Shown here piece by piece: positions 5,853 through 10,401 of a stretch of DNA of 10,401 bases. The notes beneath the pieces are model-generated. The model was not told where the DNA came from, did no database searches, and saw only the letters and a program-made list of their open reading frames with translations. This DNA comes from DATKIY01 sp035543875. Its GTDB lineage: Bacteria > Actinomycetota > Actinomycetes > JAHEKZ01. Positions within the stretch are counted from its first letter, which is position 1, and the number at the start of each line of letters is the position of its first letter. Location of the stretch: contig DATKIY010000089.1 in the NCBI GenBank assembly GCA_035543875.1, forward strand, positions 1 to 10,401. The letters run 5' to 3'. The position numbers and the translations under genes were made by a program.

Positions 5853-7217
5853 ATGAGCAAAGTCACGCCGCTGTCTGGCTTCCCGGAGTACCTGCCGCAG
5901 CAACGACTTGTCGAGCAACACGTGCTCGACACCATTCGACGGGTCTTTGAACGCCACGGGTTCAGCTCGATCGAGACCAGGGCTGTCGAGCCGCTTGAGC
6001 AGATGCTGCGAAAGGGCGAGATTGACAAAGAGGTCTACGTACTCCGTCGGCTCCACGCTGAGTCAGGCGAGCCTGATGCCGGGCTCGGCCTGCACTTCGA
6101 CTTAACGGTCCCGCTCGCGCGCTACGTCGTGCAGAACGCCGGTCATTTGGACTTCCCGTTTCGTCGCTACCAGATTCAGAAGGCGTGGCGAGGTGAACGA
6201 CCCCAAGAAGGTCGATCCAGGGAGTTCACGCAGGCCGACATCGACGTCGTTGGCCGGGACACATTGGCGTTTCATCACGACGTTGAAGTCGCATTGGTTA
6301 TGGCAGAGGTGTTTCGAACGCTGCCGTGTCCAGCAACCGTCATCGTCGTCAACAACCGAAAACTGGCAGAGGGTTTCTTCCTCGGTTTAGGGGCAACGGA
6401 CTCCTCAGCCGCCCTGCGAGCGATCGACAAGCTCGACAAGATTGGCAAAGACAAGGTCAGTGACCTCCTCGTCGCGCAAGCTGGACTCACTGCCGAGGCG
6501 GCGTCCACTTGCTTGGCGCTCGCCGAGATTCGCTCCGCCGACACCTCGTTTGTCGATCGGGTCCAGGCGCTCGGTGTCGAGCACCCGCTCCTCACCGAAG
6601 GACTCGGCGAGCTGGAGTCACTGATTGCTGCTGCCTGCGACGTGATGCCGGGCGCGATTGTTGCCGACCTCAAGATTGCGCGCGGTCTGGACTACTACAC
6701 GGGAACTGTCTACGAGACTGAACTTGTCGGCTACGAATCGGTGGGTTCGATCTGTTCGGGCGGTCGGTACGACGCGCTGGCAAGCGATGGCCGAACGACA
6801 TATCCCGGAGTGGGCATCTCCCTGGGCGTAACCCGATTGCTGGCCATTTTGATTGGGCGGGAACTGGTTACGGCCAGCCGGTCAGTCCCCACGTGCGTTC
6901 TCGTTGCGGTGGCCGACGAGGACCGCCGAGGTGAGGCGAGTGCGGCAGCAGCCAAGCTCCGGGCACGGGGGATCAATACCGAGGTGTCTCCGGAGGCCGC
7001 GAAGTTCGGTAAACAGATTCGCCACGCTGACCGCCGGGGGATTCCATACGTCTGGTTCTGCGAAACCGATGGCCCACATTCGGTGAAGGACATTCGTAGT
7101 GGAGACCAAGTCGCCGCTGATCCGGGGGTATGGCTGCCGCCCGAGGCGGATCTGAATCCGGTGGTCAGTTTGAGCAACGCGTCCGTTGCCGAGCCCCTAG
7201 ATCCGAGCAACCGATGA
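5853..7217 (+). CDS. hisS: Histidyl-tRNA synthetase (HisRS), 'DLTVPxARY' type
   Basis: Charges tRNA-His with histidine (class II synthetase, cytosolic, normally a dimer). The protein has 454 residues from ATG 5853, with GGGGA at 5838-5842 in front. Class II features: LHFDLTVPLARY (80-91), motif 2 around WRGERPQEGRSREF (112-125), the HisRS-specific RGLDYYTGTVYE (277-288, containing the catalytic Arg) and motif 3 GGRYDAL...GVGISLGVTRL (303-329). The C-terminal anticodon-binding domain (about 347-435) includes KFGKQIRHADRRGIPYVWF. The motif-2 region differs from the LRPEGTA...RYERPQ form of HisRS in Mycobacterium and Streptomyces and resembles the DLTVPFARY form shared by eukaryotes and some bacteria. 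A short polar tail (about 436-454) ends the protein. A longer frame back to ATG 5757 exists but would overlap the MBL gene. Confidence 0.94.
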   Translation: MSKVTPLSGFPEYLPQQRLVEQHVLDTIRRVFERHGFSSIETRAVEPLEQMLRKGEIDKEVYVLRRLHAESGEPDAGLGLHFDLTVPLARYVVQNAGHLDFPFRRYQIQKAWRGERPQEGRSREFTQADIDVVGRDTLAFHHDVEVALVMAEVFRTLPCPATVIVVNNRKLAEGFFLGLGATDSSAALRAIDKLDKIGKDKVSDLLVAQAGLTAEAASTCLALAEIRSADTSFVDRVQALGVEHPLLTEGLGELESLIAAACDVMPGAIVADLKIARGLDYYTGTVYETELVGYESVGSICSGGRYDALASDGRTTYPGVGISLGVTRLLAILIGRELVTASRSVPTCVLVAVADEDRRGEASAAAAKLRARGINTEVSPEAAKFGKQIRHADRRGIPYVWFCETDGPHSVKDIRSGDQVAADPGVWLPPEADLNPVVSLSNASVAEPLDPSNR

Positions 7218-7256
7218 GTCAACGCAAACTGACGAGTCAACAGAAAAAGGAGTCAC
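7216..7256 (+). repeat. Three short GAGTCA(A)C direct repeats in the hisS-aspS gap
   Basis: GAGTCAAC occurs at 7216-7223 and 7234-7241, and GAGTCAC at 7250-7256, at start intervals of 18 and 16 bases. The first overlaps the hisS TGA stop and the last overlaps the aspS ribosome binding site. The first two copies also share a following A-rich stretch, as if from an 18-base tandem duplication. No function is known to me. Confidence 0.4.
7247..7252 (+). promoter_or_regulatory. Ribosome binding site of aspS
   Basis: AAGGAG lies 8 bases before GTG 7261 and 11 before ATG 7264. The spacing favours GTG, and the resulting MMRSRDAGTLR aligns with the usual AspRS opening M-[LI]-R-[ST]-x-x-AG-x-LR. Confidence 0.65.
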
Positions 7257-7260
7257 AGCC

Positions 7261-9012
7261 GTGATGCGCAGCCGAGACGCCGGGACGCTGCGCGCGAGCG
7301 ATCAGGCTCAGCAGGTCACTCTCGCTGGTTGGGTGGCACGGCGTCGCGACCACGGTGGCGTCGCCTTCCTTGACCTTCGCGACTCCACTGGTGTCGTGCA
7401 GATTGTGGTTCGCGACCCAGAGATCGCAGGCGAGCTCCGCAGCGAGTTCTGCATCAAAGTGACAGGCGACGTTGCACTGCGTCCCGCTGGGAACGAGAAC
7501 CCCGAGCTTGCAAGTGGCGAGATCGAGGTCATCGCAACAGTCGTCGAGGTGCTTTCGCCGTCTGAGGCGTTGCCGTTCCCGCTGGACGAGCACTTGACCG
7601 TCGGCGAGGACGCACGACTGCGGCACCGTTATCTCGACCTGCGACGTGAGGAACCAGGTCGCCTGATCCGGCTCCGCGCGCGGGCAACCAAAATCATTCG
7701 CGACGTGATGGACGCCCAAGGCTTCCTCGAGATCGAAACGCCGTATCTGACCCGATCAACTCCGGAGGGCGCGCGCGACTTCTTGGTTCCGGTGCGGCTA
7801 CAGCCTGGTTCTTGGTACGCGCTTCCGCAGTCTCCGCAGCTGTTCAAACAGCTGCTCATGGTCGCTGGGATGGAGCGGTACTACCAGATCGCCAGATGCT
7901 TTCGTGACGAGGACTTCCGTGCTGACCGGCAACCGGAGTTCACGCAGCTCGATATCGAGATGTCCTTCGTCGACCAGGAGGATGTGCTGGCGGTCGGTGA
8001 GTCGGTGGCCGCTGCGCTTTGGCACGACATCCATGACTACGACGTGGCGTTGCCGCTGCCACGCATGACCTTTTATGAAGCCATGACGCGCTTTGGCACG
8101 GACAAACCAGATGTTCGCTTCGGCTGTGAGCTGGTCGACCTGACGTCCTACTTTGCCGACACCGCGTTCCGGGTCTTCCAGGCAAGCGGTGACGAATGGC
8201 ACGTCGGGGCGGTCGTCATGCCTGGCGGTGCCGCTCAGTCGCGAAAAGAACTCGACGGTTGGCAGGACTGGGCCAAGGCGCGTGGTGCCCGCGGACTTGC
8301 CTATGTCCTGGTTCAGCCCGATGGTTCGCTCGGCGGACCAGTGGCCAAGAACTTGTCCGAAACCGAGCTCGCTGGGCTTGCCGCCGTCGCAAATGCGAAG
8401 GCAGGCGATGCCGTCTTCTTCGCAGCGGGAACACGGAGCGACGCGCTTGCTTTGCTCGGAGCAGCTCGACTGGAGATCGGACAGCGGTGCCAGCTGATCG
8501 ACCAGCGTCAGTGGGCCTTCCTTTGGGTCGTTGACGCGCCGATGTTCGAGCCAGACGGTCACGGGGGGTGGACAGCCGTTCATCACCCATTCACGGCGCC
8601 GCGTGATGAGTGGGTCGACACGTTCGACAAGCAGCCCCGAGATGCACTGGCGTATGCCTACGACATGGTGCTGAACGGCAACGAGATTGGCGGCGGTTCG
8701 ATCCGTATCCATCGCGCCGAGGTGCAGCGGCGCGCGTTCGACGTGATCGGACTCAGTGACGAGCAGGCGCAGAGCAAGTTCGGCTTCCTCCTTGAGGCGT
8801 TTAACTACGGTCCGCCACCGCACGGGGGAATAGCATTTGGCGTTGATCGTTTGGTGGCGCTGCTGGGCGGTGCCGAGTCGATTCGGGAAGTGATCGCGTT
8901 CCCCAAGACCGCGTCGGGCGGCGATCCCTTGACTGGTGCGCCGACGCCCATTACGCAGGCCCAGCGAAAGGAAGCAGGAGTCGACGCCCAGCCGGAGTCA
9001 GCAACGCCGTGA
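7261..9012 (+). CDS. aspS: Aspartyl-tRNA synthetase (probably non-discriminating Asp/Asn)
   Basis: Charges tRNA-Asp with aspartate and, if non-discriminating as the signature suggests, also tRNA-Asn for later amidation by GatCAB. It has 583 residues, normal for bacterial AspRS. Domains: N-terminal OB-fold anticodon-binding domain (about 1-105) with GWVARRRDHGG; flipping loop STPEGARDF (166-174); QSPQLFKQ (190-197); motif 2 with CFRDEDFRADRQPEFTQLD (213-231); the bacterial GAD insertion (about 285-420); AYDMVLNGNEIGGGSIRIH (466-484); and motif 3 GIAFGVDRL (523-531, R530). His31 and Gly77, aligned with E. coli L30/K82 and Pseudomonas H31/G82, match the non-discriminating pattern. It begins 43 bases after hisS on the same strand, so cotranscription is likely. 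Confidence 0.95.
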   Translation: MMRSRDAGTLRASDQAQQVTLAGWVARRRDHGGVAFLDLRDSTGVVQIVVRDPEIAGELRSEFCIKVTGDVALRPAGNENPELASGEIEVIATVVEVLSPSEALPFPLDEHLTVGEDARLRHRYLDLRREEPGRLIRLRARATKIIRDVMDAQGFLEIETPYLTRSTPEGARDFLVPVRLQPGSWYALPQSPQLFKQLLMVAGMERYYQIARCFRDEDFRADRQPEFTQLDIEMSFVDQEDVLAVGESVAAALWHDIHDYDVALPLPRMTFYEAMTRFGTDKPDVRFGCELVDLTSYFADTAFRVFQASGDEWHVGAVVMPGGAAQSRKELDGWQDWAKARGARGLAYVLVQPDGSLGGPVAKNLSETELAGLAAVANAKAGDAVFFAAGTRSDALALLGAARLEIGQRCQLIDQRQWAFLWVVDAPMFEPDGHGGWTAVHHPFTAPRDEWVDTFDKQPRDALAYAYDMVLNGNEIGGGSIRIHRAEVQRRAFDVIGLSDEQAQSKFGFLLEAFNYGPPPHGGIAFGVDRLVALLGGAESIREVIAFPKTASGGDPLTGAPTPITQAQRKEAGVDAQPESATP

Positions 9013-9031
9013 ACCCTGTCTATGAATGTCT

Positions 9032-9063
9032 GACGGACGTGTGACGAATGTTCAACGTCTGTC
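9032..9063 (+). promoter_or_regulatory. Stem-loop between aspS and rarA
   Basis: GACGGACGT (9032-9040) pairs with ACGTCTGTC (9055-9063) as a 9-bp stem with one G-U pair and a 14-base loop. It ends 13 bases before the rarA ATG. No T-run follows, so it is not a standard intrinsic terminator. It may be a leader structure or operator, or chance. Confidence 0.35.
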
Positions 9064-9069
9064 TAACGA
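9041..9069 (+). promoter_or_regulatory. Weak candidate promoter for a leaderless rarA transcript
   Basis: GTGACG (9041-9046, TGAC core of TTGACA) and TAACGA (9064-9069, a poor -10) are 17 bases apart. The -10 ends 7 bases before the rarA ATG, so transcription could begin at the A of that ATG. The idea is supported mainly by the absence of any Shine-Dalgarno sequence before 9077. Confidence 0.22.
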
Positions 9070-9076
9070 CTGCCCA

Positions 9077-10401
9077 ATGACCAACGAACCGGATCTGTTC
9101 GACGCGGCCGCAGAAGATTTGCGGGGTGGGCCGCTGGCCGTTCGGATGCGACCACGCACGCTGGACGAGGTTGTTGGTCAGGATCACCTACTGGCGGCGG
9201 GAGCTCCCCTTCGCCGACTGGTGGAAACGACTAGTGCACAAGTCAGCGCGGGCGGCGCCGGAACCGTGTCCGTCATCTTATGGGGACCACCGGGCACCGG
9301 TAAGACGACACTTGCACATCTGGTGAGTCGCGCCACCGGCCAGCGCTTCGTCGAGCTATCCGCTGTGACCGCGGGGGTAAAGGACGTCCGGTTGGTCATC
9401 GACGGTGCTCGTCGACGCCTGGCAACCGGGGGAGACGCAACAGTGCTGTTCGTTGACGAGGTTCACCGGTTCTCCAAGACGCAGCAAGACGCGTTGCTTC
9501 CGGCAGTGGAGAACGGCTGGATCACGCTGATCGCGGCCACTACCGAGAACCCGCATTTCGCGATCATCAGCCCGCTGCTTTCCCGGTCACTGCTCCTCAC
9601 GCTTCGGCCGTTGGACGAGATCGCGATTACGGGGCTGATTGAGCGCGCGCTGGGTGACAGCCGCGGTCTCGACAACCGAGTCAGTCTTGATGATGACGCG
9701 CTCACTGCGTTGGTCAGGTTGTCCGGCGGTGACGCCCGACGTGCGCTTACGGCGCTTGAAGCCGTGGCAGGCGCGGCAATGGATGCAGGACAGCCTGCCG
9801 ACGCCGAGATGGTTGCGCAGGCCGTCGACCGAGCGGCGGTCCGTTACGACCGTGACGGCGACCAGCACTACGACGTCACGAGTGCCCTGATCAAAAGCAT
9901 TCGCGGTAGCGATGTCGATGCGGCACTGCACTACTTGGCACGAATGATTGAGGCGGGCGAAGACCCTCGCTTCATTGCCCGCCGGCTGGTGATTCACGCG
10001 AGCGAAGACATCGGCATGGCTGACCCCACCGCGCTTCAGTCTGCGGTTGCCTCCCTGCATGCATCGCAGTTTGTTGGCTTGCCGGAAGCACGCCTGCCGC
10101 TTGCGCAAGCGGTGATCCACCTGTCGACTGCGCCCAAGTCGAACGCCGTCATCGTGGCGATCGACGGTGCGCTCGATGACGTTCGACGTGGGCTCGCCGG
10201 CGCAGTGCCCGCGCACCTACGTGATGCACACTACCCAGGAGCGAAGTCGCTGGGCCACGGCTCTACGTACCGATACCCACATGACGATCCGCATGGAGTG
10301 GTTGCGCAGCAGTACGCCCCCGACCCTGTCGTTGGCCGTCGCTACTACGTACCATCCGCCCATGGATTTGAGCGCGAACTCTCCGAGCGAGTGGACCGGC
10401 T
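9077..10401 (+). CDS. rarA: Replication-associated recombination protein RarA (MgsA/WRNIP1 family), 3' end outside window
   Basis: An AAA+ ATPase of the clamp-loader group that acts at stalled replication forks and single-strand/double-strand junctions, binding SSB in E. coli. The frame is open from ATG 9077 to the window edge: 441 complete codons, so nearly full length. Features: N-terminal DLFDAAAEDLRGGPLAVRMRP, RTLDEVVGQDHLL, Walker A GPPGTGKTT (70-78), Walker B VLFVDEVHRF (123-132), sensor 1 AATTENPHF (153-161), arginine-finger region LLSRS (167-171), sensor 2 GGDARRAL (217-224), then the RarA tetramerisation domain (about 265-420) with RRLVIHASEDIGMADP (302-317), LPEARLPLAQA and a YPHDDPHG C-terminal motif. 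HRF after Walker B and ASEDIG distinguish it from DnaX and RuvB. No Shine-Dalgarno precedes the start; 64 bases separate it from aspS, so it may have its own promoter. Confidence 0.95.
   Translation, partial: MTNEPDLFDAAAEDLRGGPLAVRMRPRTLDEVVGQDHLLAAGAPLRRLVETTSAQVSAGGAGTVSVILWGPPGTGKTTLAHLVSRATGQRFVELSAVTAGVKDVRLVIDGARRRLATGGDATVLFVDEVHRFSKTQQDALLPAVENGWITLIAATTENPHFAIISPLLSRSLLLTLRPLDEIAITGLIERALGDSRGLDNRVSLDDDALTALVRLSGGDARRALTALEAVAGAAMDAGQPADAEMVAQAVDRAAVRYDRDGDQHYDVTSALIKSIRGSDVDAALHYLARMIEAGEDPRFIARRLVIHASEDIGMADPTALQSAVASLHASQFVGLPEARLPLAQAVIHLSTAPKSNAVIVAIDGALDDVRRGLAGAVPAHLRDAHYPGAKSLGHGSTYRYPHDDPHGVVAQQYAPDPVVGRRYYVPSAHGFERELSERVDR

Noticed and set aside
7798..8823. Long minus-strand open frame (341 codons) opposite aspS.
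   Set aside because: It lies wholly antisense to a well-conserved synthetase, has no recognisable motif, and such frames are common in high-GC DNA.
9587..10216. Minus-strand open frame (209 codons) opposite rarA.
   Set aside because: Antisense shadow of the RarA coding frame with no domain features.
1..10401. Search for tRNA/rRNA genes, insertion sequences, CRISPR arrays, toxin-antitoxin or phage genes.
   Set aside because: Nearly all of the window is accounted for by eight housekeeping or conserved genes; no gap exceeds about 190 bases and no repeat array or transposase motif is present.

Overview
The window looks like a chromosomal housekeeping locus from a high-GC Gram-positive bacterium (Actinomycetota). 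The gene order secF - rel - DUF349 protein - membrane cyclophilin - glyoxalase-II-like hydrolase - hisS - aspS - rarA follows the conserved actinobacterial neighbourhood. By eye the DNA is roughly 60% G+C with GTG start codons. TTA leucine codons occur inside housekeeping genes (151-153 in secF, 2720-2722 in rel, 6102-6104 in hisS, 9278-9280 in rarA), which argues against Streptomyces-like codon habits. The HisRS belongs to the 'DLTVPxARY' type rather than the 'LRPEGTA' type of Mycobacterium and Streptomyces, so another actinobacterial branch is likely. I do not assign a genus.

Layout. Bases 1-525 hold the C-terminal part of the translocase subunit SecF. After about 90 bases comes rel (614-2914, +), the bifunctional (p)ppGpp synthetase/hydrolase. 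It ends in a shared CTAG with a convergent DUF349 coiled-coil protein (2911-4140, -). Only 7 bases separate that gene from the stop of a membrane-anchored cyclophilin (4148-4936, -), so these two form a minus-strand operon. A 183-base divergent region (4937-5119) separates it from a plus-strand run: MBL-fold hydrolase (5120-5848), hisS (5853-7217), aspS (7261-9012) and rarA (9077 to the window edge, incomplete).

The genes serve protein export and folding (SecF, cyclophilin), the stringent response (Rel), tRNA charging (HisRS, and an AspRS that looks non-discriminating), detoxification or thioester hydrolysis (MBL protein) and replication-fork maintenance (RarA). Uncharged tRNA is the trigger for Rel, so rel near hisS and aspS makes functional sense, although this grouping is ancestral in the phylum and not a new system.

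I found no RNA gene, mobile element, CRISPR array, phage remnant or defence island, and no convincing undescribed system. The points most worth a second look are the missing apt gene between secF and rel, the shared CTAG stop, a paired-cysteine cyclophilin beside an uncharacterised DUF349 protein, the divergent HisRS type, the non-discriminating AspRS signature, and hairpin/dyad elements before rarA and the MBL gene.
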